DNA from: Zymomonas sp.
GTDB taxonomy: Bacteria > Pseudomonadota > Alphaproteobacteria > Sphingomonadales > Sphingomonadaceae
NCBI GenBank assembly: GCA_027489105.1
Contig: JAIYAJ010000039.1
Coordinates: forward strand, 1-13,751
Length of the DNA: 13,751 nucleotides
Direction: 5' to 3'
Made by a program: the position numbers and the translations under genes. How positions within the stretch are numbered: the first letter of the stretch is position 1; every line of letters starts with the position of its first letter. The notes beneath the pieces are model-generated. The model worked only from the letters and a program-made list of their open reading frames with translations, did not search any database and had not been told where the DNA came from. This document shows positions 1 through 6,471 of this stretch, in pieces.

Positions 1-1
1 C

Positions 2-667
2 ACGACGATCCCGACCAAGAAGTCGCAGACCTATTCGACCGCCGATGACAACCAGTCGGCCGTCACCATCCGCGTCTTCCAGGGCGAGCGCGAAATGGCG
101 GCGGACAACAAGATGCTCGGCCAGTTCGATCTGGTCGGCATTCCGCCGGCGCCGCGCGGCGTGCCACAGATCGAGGTCACTTTCGACATCGACGCCAATG
201 GCATCGTCAACGTGTCGGCCAAGGACAAGGGCACCGGCAAGGAGCAGCAGATCAAGATCCAGGCATCTGGTGGTCTGTCCGACGCCGACATCGACGCCAT
301 GGTCCGCGATGCGGAGAAGTTCGCCGACGAGGACAAGAAGCGCCGTGCGGCGGCTGAAGCGAAGAACAACGCCGAGAGCCTGATCCACACGACCGAGCGT
401 CAGCTGCAGGAGCATGGCGACAAGGTCGATGGCGCGCTGAAGTCCGAGATCGAGGCAGCCATCGCCGAGGCGAAGACCGCGGTCGAGGGCGGCGAACCCG
501 ATGCGATGACCGAGAAGGCTCAGGCCCTCGCCCAGGTGGCGATGAAGCTCGGCCAGGCAATCTACGAGAAGGAGCAGGCTTCGGCCGGTGCTGCTTCGGA
601 CGAGGCGCCGAAGAATGACGATGTGGTCGACGCCGAATTCTCGGAAGTCGACGACAGCAAGAAGTAA
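2..667 (+). CDS. dnaK: Chaperone protein DnaK, C-terminal part (5' end outside window)
   Basis: This is the last 221 codons of the Hsp70 chaperone, an ATP-driven cytoplasmic foldase that works with DnaJ and GrpE. The frame is open from base 2, so the nucleotide-binding domain and the start of the substrate-binding domain lie upstream of the window. Visible are the end of the beta-sandwich substrate-binding domain ([20 protein letters not shown], then [17 protein letters not shown]), followed by the alpha-helical lid ([21 protein letters not shown], with charged helices) and a disordered acidic tail ([16 protein letters not shown]) typical of DnaK C-termini. The stop is TAA at 665-667. dnaJ follows on the same strand 133 bases later, the usual dnaKJ arrangement. 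No frameshift is seen. Identification is from well-known conserved segments and is close to certain. Confidence 0.97.
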   Translation, partial: TTIPTKKSQTYSTADDNQSAVTIRVFQGEREMAADNKMLGQFDLVGIPPAPRGVPQIEVTFDIDANGIVNVSAKDKGTGKEQQIKIQASGGLSDADIDAMVRDAEKFADEDKKRRAAAEAKNNAESLIHTTERQLQEHGDKVDGALKSEIEAAIAEAKTAVEGGEPDAMTEKAQALAQVAMKLGQAIYEKEQASAGAASDEAPKNDDVVDAEFSEVDDSKK

Positions 668-681
668 GCTTCTTCGGAAGC
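668..681 (+). other. UUCG-tetraloop hairpin just after the dnaK stop
   Basis: Directly after the dnaK stop, GCTTC-TTCG-GAAGC forms a 5-bp stem with a C(UUCG)G loop, an exceptionally stable RNA tetraloop. No T-run follows, so it is not a standard terminator. It may protect the 3' end of a processed dnaK message. The structure is seen directly; the role is inferred. Confidence 0.55.
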
Positions 682-691
682 GCGACGTTAC

Positions 692-717
692 CGGCCCCGT
701 CCATGCTGGCGGGGCCG
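692..717 (+). other. GC-rich stem-loop between dnaK and dnaJ
   Basis: CGGCCCCG (692-699) and CGGGGCCG (710-717) pair perfectly over 8 bp around a 10-base loop. It is followed by TGTAATG rather than a U-tract, so it could be a partial terminator or attenuator lowering dnaJ relative to dnaK, or a processing/stability element. It lies 83 bases before the dnaJ start. Confidence 0.5.
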
Positions 718-800
718 TGTAATGTCTGCCATGGATCGACCGGTATTTTTCGCCGGGGGCCGTAGCAGGCGGCGGACAGCAAGCTGGGTTGCGGGGTGCG

Positions 801-1946
801 ATGAGCACGGAAACGGACTATTACGAACTTCTGCAGGTCGAGCGCACTGCCGACGACAAGGTCATCAAGACGGCCTTTCGGCGCCTCGCAATGCAATATC
901 ACCCGGATCGCAATCCGGGCGATCAGGAGGCGGAAGCCCGGTTCAGGGCCATCAACGAGGCCTATGACTGCCTGAAGGACCCGCAGAAGCGCGCCGCCTA
1001 TGACCGGTTCGGCAAGGCCGCGTTCCAGAATGGCGGTCCGGGCGGCGGCGGTTTCGGCGGCGGTGGTGGATTCGAAGGCTTCTCGGACATTTTCGAGAAT
1101 ATCTTCGGCGAGTTCATGGGCGGCGGTGGCCGGGGCGGCGGGCAGCGCTCCAGCGTCCGGCGCGGCGCCGACCTGCGTTACGACCTCGAGATCACGCTTG
1201 AGGATGCCTATGCCGGCAAGCAGGCCAGTATCACGGTCGACGTGGCGGCGCAGTGCGACACCTGCGACGGGCGCGGTGCCAAGCCCGGCACGGGCACCCA
1301 GCATTGCAAGACCTGCGGCGGCCACGGTAAGGTGCGTGCGCAGCAGGGCTTTTTCGTTGTCGAGCGGACCTGCCCGGCCTGCCATGGCGCGGGCGAGGTC
1401 ATCTCCGACCCTTGCCCTGATTGTCATGGCGAAGGCCGGATCGAGAAGACCAAGACGCTCGACGTGGGCATCCCTGCCGGCGTCGACGAGGGAACGCGCA
1501 TTCGCCTGACGGGCGAAGGCGAGGCAGGAGCCCGTGGTGGCCCGCCGGGCGATCTCTACATCTTCATCCACCTTGCCGAGCACAGGATCTTCCAGCGCGA
1601 TGGAACGACCCTGTTCGCGCGGGCGCCGATCAGCTTCACCACGGCGGCACTCGGTGGCAGCATCGAAGTGCCCGGTCTCGACAAGCAGAAGCATGAGATC
1701 CGCATTCCGGCGGGTATCCAGTCAGGCAAGCAGATCCGCCAGCGCGGGGCCGGCATGCCGGTGCTCAACGGGCGCGGGCATGGCGATCTGGTGATCCAGA
1801 TCGAGGTCGAGACGCCGACGCGGCTGACCGCGCGACAGAAGGAACTGCTCGAGGAGTTCCGGGCGACCGAAACCGGCGAGGAAAGTCCCCAATCGGCGGG
1901 ATTTTTCTCGCGGCTCAAGGGCATGTGGGAAGATCTGACCGAGTAA
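801..1946 (+). CDS. dnaJ: Chaperone protein DnaJ (Hsp40, type I)
   Basis: Co-chaperone that delivers unfolded clients to DnaK and stimulates its ATPase in the cytoplasm. At 381 aa it has the normal type I length and domain order. The J-domain (about residues 5-70) has the HPD triad at H34-P35-D36. A Gly/Phe-rich linker follows (about 75-115, many GGGGFGG stretches). The zinc-finger region has four CxxCxGxG repeats, with Cys pairs at 152/155, 169/172, 191/194 and 205/208. The C-terminal substrate-binding and dimerisation domains end in a short basic/acidic tail. I chose ATG 801 ([11 protein letters not shown]...), which matches the usual DnaJ N-terminus. A TTG at 789 would add only four residues. 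The Shine-Dalgarno is weak (GGGG at 793-796). It follows dnaK and ends before a strong terminator at 2008-2050. Confidence 0.97.
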   Translation: MSTETDYYELLQVERTADDKVIKTAFRRLAMQYHPDRNPGDQEAEARFRAINEAYDCLKDPQKRAAYDRFGKAAFQNGGPGGGGFGGGGGFEGFSDIFENIFGEFMGGGGRGGGQRSSVRRGADLRYDLEITLEDAYAGKQASITVDVAAQCDTCDGRGAKPGTGTQHCKTCGGHGKVRAQQGFFVVERTCPACHGAGEVISDPCPDCHGEGRIEKTKTLDVGIPAGVDEGTRIRLTGEGEAGARGGPPGDLYIFIHLAEHRIFQRDGTTLFARAPISFTTAALGGSIEVPGLDKQKHEIRIPAGIQSGKQIRQRGAGMPVLNGRGHGDLVIQIEVETPTRLTARQKELLEEFRATETGEESPQSAGFFSRLKGMWEDLTE

Positions 1947-2007
1947 TCCCGATCTGCCGCCCTCAAAGTCTTGACTGACCTGCGGCGTATTCATCGGAGC
2001 ATGTATG

Positions 2008-2050
2008 AAATTGTCCCGCCGCAACGAGGTTGCAGCGGGACAATTTTTTT
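2008..2050 (+). terminator. Rho-independent terminator of dnaKJ
   Basis: The outer stem AAATTGTCCCGC (2008-2019) pairs with GCGGGACAATTT (2035-2046). A single C/A mismatch is followed by an inner GCAAC/GTTGC stem and a 3-base loop (GAG). Seven Ts (2044-2050) follow the GC-rich part on the plus strand. The stem is about 17 bp, one of the clearest terminators in the window. It sits between the convergent dnaJ and the minus-strand gene ending at 2062. On the minus strand only about three Ts follow, so it would act mainly, though perhaps not only, on dnaJ transcripts. Confidence 0.92.
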
Positions 2051-2061
2051 GGGCTTGTCGA

Positions 2062-3153
2062 TCAGCCCTGAAAGGCCGGACGGAAGCCCGGACGCTGGGG
2101 CAGGCGGACCTTCGTCGTTACCAGGCCGGCTTGACGGATCGGCGTGGTTGCGGCTGCCGGAGCGCTCTGGGGCGTAGCCACGCTCGCAGCGACCGGTGCC
2201 GCCGCAAGACGCTCGCGCGCGTCGAGGAAGCTGGCCCGCTTCAGGCGTCGACGCAGCGAAAGGAACGGGTTCTCCGGCGTCGGTCCGCGATAGGCGGCCT
2301 GGGTGTGGCGGCCGAAGCGCGACAGGTCGAAGCCTGTCGGCAGCGACGAAGCGGCGGCGGGCGGCCGGGGATCGGTCCGGGCCATTGCCGGAGCAATCAC
2401 GGGAGCCGCCATCACCGGAGCCGCAGTCAAAGGCGGCGTCACCATCTCGCCGGAAGAGGTCTCATACACGACTTCAGCGGGCTCCCCTGCTGCGCGACGG
2501 CGGCGGGTTGCGGCGTAGATGCCTCCGCCCAGCAGGAGAAGGGCGGCGCCCGCTGCGCCTGCGACGGGCAGCATATCGCCGTCGTCATTAGCCGCGACCG
2601 AGGTCGGGACCTGCGGAGCCGATGCTGCGGCAGCAGCAGGGGTTGCATCACTCGACGCGACACTATTGGCCGACGGCGCAGCGGAAAGATCAGACGAAAT
2701 GCCACTATTTGCCGGACCCGCCTGCACATTTGCGGAGGCCGGGCCAGTTGCCGCTCGGCTCGATGCGACGCTGCGCGACGACGAAGCTTTGGTGACCGTA
2801 CGCGCGGCAGGCGGCGGCGGCGCGTCGACCATTGTGGCAGGGGCGGGAAGGGCGATGACCGGCGTGCTGGTGGTGGCCGAAGCCGTAGGTATGGGGGACT
2901 GCACGGAAATCGGTGCTGCAGTCGACGCGGTAGAGGCATCGCCCGGCGACTGCTGGAGCATCGGGGCAGCTTCATCGACGGTCGGTGCACTGGCTTCTGC
3001 TGTGCTCGAAGCTGCTGCAGTGTCCGGCGCTATGGCAGGCGTCGCTATATCGAGCGACGGCGCTTCCTGCGCAAAGGACGGGGTTGCGGACAGGGCCAGA
3101 ACTGCGGCAATCGCAGCCAGGCCGGGGCGAACGGTGTTTATTGCGTACCTCAT
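2062..3153 (-). CDS. Secreted, single-span Ala/Pro/Ser-rich membrane protein of unknown function
   Basis: This 363-aa protein belongs to no named family that I recognise. A cleavable signal peptide covers about residues 1-28 (basic MRYAINTVRP, hydrophobic core, SFA-Q cleavage site). A long low-complexity Ala/Ser/Pro/Thr region (about 30-190) should be periplasmic. Then come LPVAG (195-199), a hydrophobic stretch to about 216, and RRRR (217-220), which should stop transfer and put the remaining ~143 residues in the cytoplasm. That tail contains a basic segment (PENPFLSLRRRLKRASFLD) that looks more conserved-like than the rest, then another Ala/Pro linker and a basic end. Periplasmic linker plus cytoplasmic basic tail suggests an envelope-bridging or scaffolding role, but this is inference. 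ATG 3153 is the only start that gives a signal peptide. No clear Shine-Dalgarno precedes it. It converges on dnaJ across the terminator. Confidence 0.8.
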   Translation of the reverse strand: MRYAINTVRPGLAAIAAVLALSATPSFAQEAPSLDIATPAIAPDTAAASSTAEASAPTVDEAAPMLQQSPGDASTASTAAPISVQSPIPTASATTSTPVIALPAPATMVDAPPPPAARTVTKASSSRSVASSRAATGPASANVQAGPANSGISSDLSAAPSANSVASSDATPAAAAASAPQVPTSVAANDDGDMLPVAGAAGAALLLLGGGIYAATRRRRAAGEPAEVVYETSSGEMVTPPLTAAPVMAAPVIAPAMARTDPRPPAAASSLPTGFDLSRFGRHTQAAYRGPTPENPFLSLRRRLKRASFLDARERLAAAPVAASVATPQSAPAAATTPIRQAGLVTTKVRLPQRPGFRPAFQG

Positions 3154-3162
3154 GACCAGACA

Positions 3163-3189
3163 AACGGCCCTGAGTTCAAAACGGGTTCC
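3163..3189 (-). promoter_or_regulatory. Possible EcfG-type (general stress sigma) promoter for the minus-strand gene
   Basis: Reading the minus strand, GGAAC (3189-3185) is followed after 18 bases by CGTT (3166-3163). The alphaproteobacterial general stress response sigma factor EcfG recognises GGAAC and CGTT with a spacer usually of 16-17, so this one is slightly long. CGTT lies only 9 bases before the ATG at 3153, implying a leaderless or nearly leaderless message. That would fit the absence of a Shine-Dalgarno. Tentative. Confidence 0.28.
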
Positions 3190-3251
3190 TCTCTGGCGAC
3201 GAAATGACCCAATTGACCGATGGACGGAATGAATAAAGCAATCCTGCTATT

Positions 3252-3301
3252 CTGTTCATATTGCCGATACTGAAACAAGCAGACATTCATTTACTGTTCA
3301 T
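3252..3301. repeat. CTGTTCAT direct repeats in the divergent intergenic region
   Basis: CTGTTCAT occurs at 3252-3259 and 3294-3301, starting 42 bases apart, which is about four helical turns and therefore on the same DNA face. The second copy is also preceded by TTCAT at 3286-3290, 11 bases before its own TTCAT (3297-3301). That period is typical of direct half-sites bound by OmpR/PhoB-type regulators. The 3154-3367 gap separates a minus-strand and a plus-strand gene, so an operator here could control either or both. No convincing sigma-70 -35/-10 pair was found in this gap. Confidence 0.35.
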
Positions 3302-3353
3302 CTCAAGATAGAGGTGAAGCAGCGGCGCGAATCGCAGTGTTTTCTCTTCACTT

Positions 3354-3358
3354 GGAGG
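3354..3358 (+). promoter_or_regulatory. Ribosome binding site of the DUF4239-type gene
   Basis: GGAGG lies 9 bases before ATG 3368 and decides that start. A GTG at 3361 is in a different frame. Confidence 0.75.
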
Positions 3359-3367
3359 TTGTGAACG

Positions 3368-4144
3368 ATGGGATCGCTCTCACTGTCTTTCATCGGTCTG
3401 GCGCTTCTGGCTGTGCTGGCGCTGGCTATGGAGGCGGGCAGGCGATGGCAGGGTCTTCTTTCCAGGCGTTCTCACAGCGAGAGCGATGCCGGGCCCGTTC
3501 CCGATCACCTTCTGACCGCCATGCTGGGCCTTCTGGCGCTCCTGCTTGGCTTTACCTTCTCGCTCGCGTTGAACCGCTACGAAGATCGCCGCGCCTTGGT
3601 GGTGGCCGAAGCCAATGCTTTGGGAACGGCCTATCTACGCTCACAACTGCTCGAGGCGCCGGCGCGGGATCGGATGAACCTTCTGCTCTCCGCCTATGTC
3701 GATATGCGCGTGGGCTGGTCACTGCGGTCCGCAGCCGGCGCCGACGATCCTCGCCAGGCTGCGTTGCAGCAGCGCATTTGGGCGGAAGTCGGTCGCGCGG
3801 TTCGGTCCGATCCATCGCCGCAGCTGACACGCGGACTGATGGATGCCGTCAACGAGAGCTTTGATCTCGCAGCGGCGCGCACGGCCGCGCGCGGCGCCCA
3901 CATTCCAGGGGCGGTGCTGGAGATACTCTGCTTCAGCGCCGCGCTGGCGGCCCTCATGCTGGGTTACACTATCGGCGCATCGGGAACCCGCCACAGGCTC
4001 GCGGCTCTCCTCCTCCTCCTCCTGCTCGCGCTCGCGCTGACCATGATCTTCGATCTGGAACGCTCGGTCAGCGGCACGATCCAGGTTTCGCAGGAGCCGA
4101 TGGAACTGTTGCGTGCCTCGATCCGGCGGACGTCAGGAGCGTAG
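3368..4144 (+). CDS. DUF4239-type (bestrophin-like) integral membrane protein
   Basis: This 258-aa inner-membrane protein has about four hydrophobic helices: residues ~4-22, ~47-68, ~183-205 and ~209-230. The large loop between helices 2 and 3 carries the family-like block FTFSLALNRYEDRRALVVAE followed by ANALGTAYLR. Near the end is DLERSVSGTIQVSQEPM, the C-terminal signature I associate with DUF4239 proteins, which are distantly called bestrophin-like. The biochemical role of the family is not established. Ion transport is only suggested by the bestrophin-like label. A GGAGG gives a clear start. The gene ends in a 12-base tail-to-tail overlap with selO on the other strand. The fourth helix is encoded partly by five consecutive CTC leucine codons. 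Confidence 0.82.
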   Translation: MGSLSLSFIGLALLAVLALAMEAGRRWQGLLSRRSHSESDAGPVPDHLLTAMLGLLALLLGFTFSLALNRYEDRRALVVAEANALGTAYLRSQLLEAPARDRMNLLLSAYVDMRVGWSLRSAAGADDPRQAALQQRIWAEVGRAVRSDPSPQLTRGLMDAVNESFDLAAARTAARGAHIPGAVLEILCFSAALAALMLGYTIGASGTRHRLAALLLLLLLALALTMIFDLERSVSGTIQVSQEPMELLRASIRRTSGA

Positions 4145-5545
4145 CGCTTCGCCCATGCGCCGGATCGCGGCAACCTTGGCGTGCAGCGGTGCCCAATCGT
4201 CGCTCTCGTCGATGGCCGACCAGATCGCTTCGACCTCGTCGATCAGCATCGCACAGGGCTCGGTGTCCGACCAATAGGGGTGATCGAGGGAAACGACGCC
4301 ATCATATCCCGAGATAATCTCGCGGAACGCAGCAAAGGCGTCGCCATCATATAGGGCATCGGCCGGAGATGGCCCCCGACGCCGCCCGCCGCGCCAGTCG
4401 AAGAAGAAGCGGTCGATCGACGCTCCGCTGGTCTGCAGGGCCACATCCATCGCCTGGATCAGTTCGAGGTCGGGCTGATCGCCCCGTGGCGCAACGCCCA
4501 GCCGGGCGCATAGGGCCGTCGCGACCTCGCCCTCATAATAGCTGGGCCAGGAGTCGAGTGCGGGCGCCAGTTCTTCGGCTTCGGCCACCAGGCGCAGCGA
4601 TTTTGCGAGCTGGACCACATCCCAGTGGATCGCATGCGCCTGCCGCCCGAAGGCGTAGAGGCCCTGCTGATCGAAATAGGCCGCCGTGAATGCCGGGTCC
4701 CAGGTCGGATTGAACCGCCATGGGCCATAGTCGAAGCTCTCGCCGGTGACGTTGATATTGTCGCTGTTGAGCACGCCATGGACGAAGCCGGCCGCCATAT
4801 AGCTTGCGGCCAGCCGCGCGGTCCGGCGACAGGCGAGATCGAGCAACTGCCCGGCCGCCGCATTGCCCGGTTCTTCGCCGTACAAGTTCGTCAGCGTGTA
4901 GCCGATGAGGTCGCGCATCGCGTCCGGTTCGTCGAGCGTCGCCAGCCTCTGGAAGGTGCCGATGCGGACATGGCCATGGCTGAGCCGCACGAGCACCGCC
5001 GATCGGGTGGGGGATGGCTCGTCGTTGCGCTGGAGAGCTTCGCCGGTCTCGATCAGCGAGAAAGTCTTGGAGGTCTCGACGCCGAGCGCCTCGAGCATCT
5101 CGGTCGCCAATATTTCGCGGACGCCGCCCTTGAGCGTCAGTCGCCCGTCGCCGAAGCGGCTATAGGGCGTCTGCCCCGATCCCTTGGTGCCCAGGTCGAG
5201 CAGCCGTCCGCCCGGCTGGTCAGACGATCCGTCGCGCAGCTGTGCAAACAGGAAACCACGGCCGTCGCCTATATCGGGATTATAATGGCGGAACTGGTGC
5301 CCGTGGTAACGCAGTGCCAGCGGCTGCGGCAGATTGCCTGGCAGCGGTTCGAAACGGCCGAAATGCCGCACCCATTGCTCGTCGCTGAGGCTGTCGAGCC
5401 CCACCGCGCCATCCCAGCGCCGATTGCGGAAGCGCAGGATCGTCTGCGGAAAGTCGGCCGCGCGGACCGGATCGGCCAATCTGTCGGCCAATTTGGCAAT
5501 TTGCGGATCTGGACGATAGGCGGCGGCTTGCGGGGCAATGGTCAT
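4133..5545 (-). CDS. selO: Protein adenylyltransferase SelO (YdiU/UPF0061 family)
   Basis: Pseudokinase-fold enzyme that transfers AMP from ATP to Ser/Thr/Tyr of target proteins. In E. coli it is linked to redox stress. At 470 aa it is close to the family's usual ~480. The N-terminal LALRYHGHQFRHYNPDIGDGR and the nucleotide-binding block GTKGSGQTPYSRFGDGR (K121, R130) are typical. VREIL with E144 follows. The HGVLNSDN...DYGP block (D262, N263, D272) supplies the catalytic and metal-binding residues expected from solved SelO structures. I chose ATG 5545 (MTIAPQAAAYRPD). An in-frame ATG at 5584 would add 13 residues and overlap the start of the divergent hydrolase. Neither has a clear Shine-Dalgarno. 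There is no selenocysteine: bacterial members commonly lack it. The gene is divergent from the hydrolase, and its stop overlaps the DUF4239-type gene. Confidence 0.93.
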   Translation of the reverse strand: MTIAPQAAAYRPDPQIAKLADRLADPVRAADFPQTILRFRNRRWDGAVGLDSLSDEQWVRHFGRFEPLPGNLPQPLALRYHGHQFRHYNPDIGDGRGFLFAQLRDGSSDQPGGRLLDLGTKGSGQTPYSRFGDGRLTLKGGVREILATEMLEALGVETSKTFSLIETGEALQRNDEPSPTRSAVLVRLSHGHVRIGTFQRLATLDEPDAMRDLIGYTLTNLYGEEPGNAAAGQLLDLACRRTARLAASYMAAGFVHGVLNSDNINVTGESFDYGPWRFNPTWDPAFTAAYFDQQGLYAFGRQAHAIHWDVVQLAKSLRLVAEAEELAPALDSWPSYYEGEVATALCARLGVAPRGDQPDLELIQAMDVALQTSGASIDRFFFDWRGGRRRGPSPADALYDGDAFAAFREIISGYDGVVSLDHPYWSDTEPCAMLIDEVEAIWSAIDESDDWAPLHAKVAAIRRMGEALRS

Positions 5546-5571
5546 GCGGCAATATGGGGGCTGGATATGGT

Positions 5572-5575
5572 GAGG
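5572..5575 (+). promoter_or_regulatory. Ribosome binding site of the alpha/beta hydrolase
   Basis: GAGG lies 7 bases before ATG 5583. It is within the 37-base gap between the preferred selO start (5545) and this start, so the promoters of both divergent genes must lie inside each other's transcribed or coding regions. Confidence 0.55.
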
Positions 5576-5582
5576 TGCAAGC

Positions 5583-6467
5583 ATGGCGGATTGGACGGAC
5601 GGTCATTGGACGTCGAAAGACGGCCTGCGGCTCCATTATCGGGATTATGGGCCGGCCGATGGAGCGGGACGTCCACCGATCATCTGCATCCCCGGCCTGA
5701 CGCGAAACGCCCGCGATTTCGCAGCGGTTGCCGATCGTCTCGCCGATCGCTGGCGCCTGCTTTGCGTCGAACTGCGCGGGCGGGGGGAAAGCGAGCGGGC
5801 GAAGGATCCCATGACCTACGTCCCCGCGACTTATCTCGAGGACCTGGCCGCGTTGATCGAGCAGGCCGGCCTCGACCGCTTCATCCTGTTCGGCACCTCG
5901 CTCGGCGGAATCATGTCGATGCTGATCACCGCGACCCAGCCCGGCAAGGTCGCGGGGCTATTGCTCAACGACATCGGGCCCGCGATCGACCCTGCAGGTC
6001 TGATCCGCATTCGCAATTATGTCGGCAAGGGCAGCAGCTATCAGACCTGGCTCCACGCCGCGCGAGGCCTCGCCGAAGTCCATCAGCAGGCCTATCCAGA
6101 TTATGGCCTCGACGACTGGCTCGACATGGCCAAGCGGCTGTTCAAGCTGACCGGGGCCGGGCGGATTGTTGCCGACTATGATGCTGGTCTCGCCGAGCCC
6201 TTCCGCGTTCCCGGCAATGAAGCCCCGGGCGATCTGTGGCCGCTGGCGGAAGCGATGAAGCCCATCCCCTCGCTGCTCGTTCGGGGCGGGATTTCGGACA
6301 TATTGTCCGCTGAAACCGCCGACCGGATGGTGGAGACCCTGCCGCTGATGGAGCGGATCGACATTGCCCGCGTCGGCCATGCGCCGACCCTGTTCGAGCC
6401 CGAATGCGCTGCGGCGATAGATCGACTGCTCGCACGGATCGAGGCGGCCGAGGCCGTATCGGCCTGA
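5583..6467 (+). CDS. Alpha/beta-fold hydrolase
   Basis: This 294-aa cytoplasmic hydrolase, with no signal peptide, has the classic order. The oxyanion-side motif is IICIPGLTRNARDF. The nucleophile elbow is GTSLGG with S106. The acid is D239 in GGISDILSAE, and the base is H266 in GHAPTLFEP, so the full catalytic triad is present. A cap region (about 130-215) lies between. The overall look is of the large esterase/epoxide-hydrolase/haloalkane-dehalogenase superfamily. The substrate cannot be told from sequence alone. The start is set by GAGG at 5572-5575. Its stop lies 4 bases before the glycosyltransferase start, so the two are very likely cotranscribed. The pairing does not reveal a shared pathway. 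Confidence 0.9.
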   Translation: MADWTDGHWTSKDGLRLHYRDYGPADGAGRPPIICIPGLTRNARDFAAVADRLADRWRLLCVELRGRGESERAKDPMTYVPATYLEDLAALIEQAGLDRFILFGTSLGGIMSMLITATQPGKVAGLLLNDIGPAIDPAGLIRIRNYVGKGSSYQTWLHAARGLAEVHQQAYPDYGLDDWLDMAKRLFKLTGAGRIVADYDAGLAEPFRVPGNEAPGDLWPLAEAMKPIPSLLVRGGISDILSAETADRMVETLPLMERIDIARVGHAPTLFEPECAAAIDRLLARIEAAEAVSA

Positions 6468-6471
6468 TCGC

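Noticed and set aside
692..717. Complete intrinsic terminator between dnaK and dnaJ
   Set aside because: The stem is good but no U-tract follows, and dnaJ has no obvious promoter of its own in the gap.
252..1694. A 480-codon minus-strand open frame
   Set aside because: Antisense to dnaK and dnaJ, crossing their intergenic hairpins, with no domain features.
2557..2571. LPVAG as a functional sortase cleavage site
   Set aside because: A sortase signal should be at the extreme C-terminus, but about 143 residues follow the basic cluster. A plain transmembrane stop-transfer is simpler.
4133..5545. Selenocysteine in SelO
   Set aside because: No in-frame TGA occurs before the stop. Most bacterial SelO proteins lack selenocysteine despite the name.
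4625..6181. A 518-codon plus-strand open frame
   Set aside because: Antisense to selO and then out of frame in the hydrolase gene; no recognisable motif.
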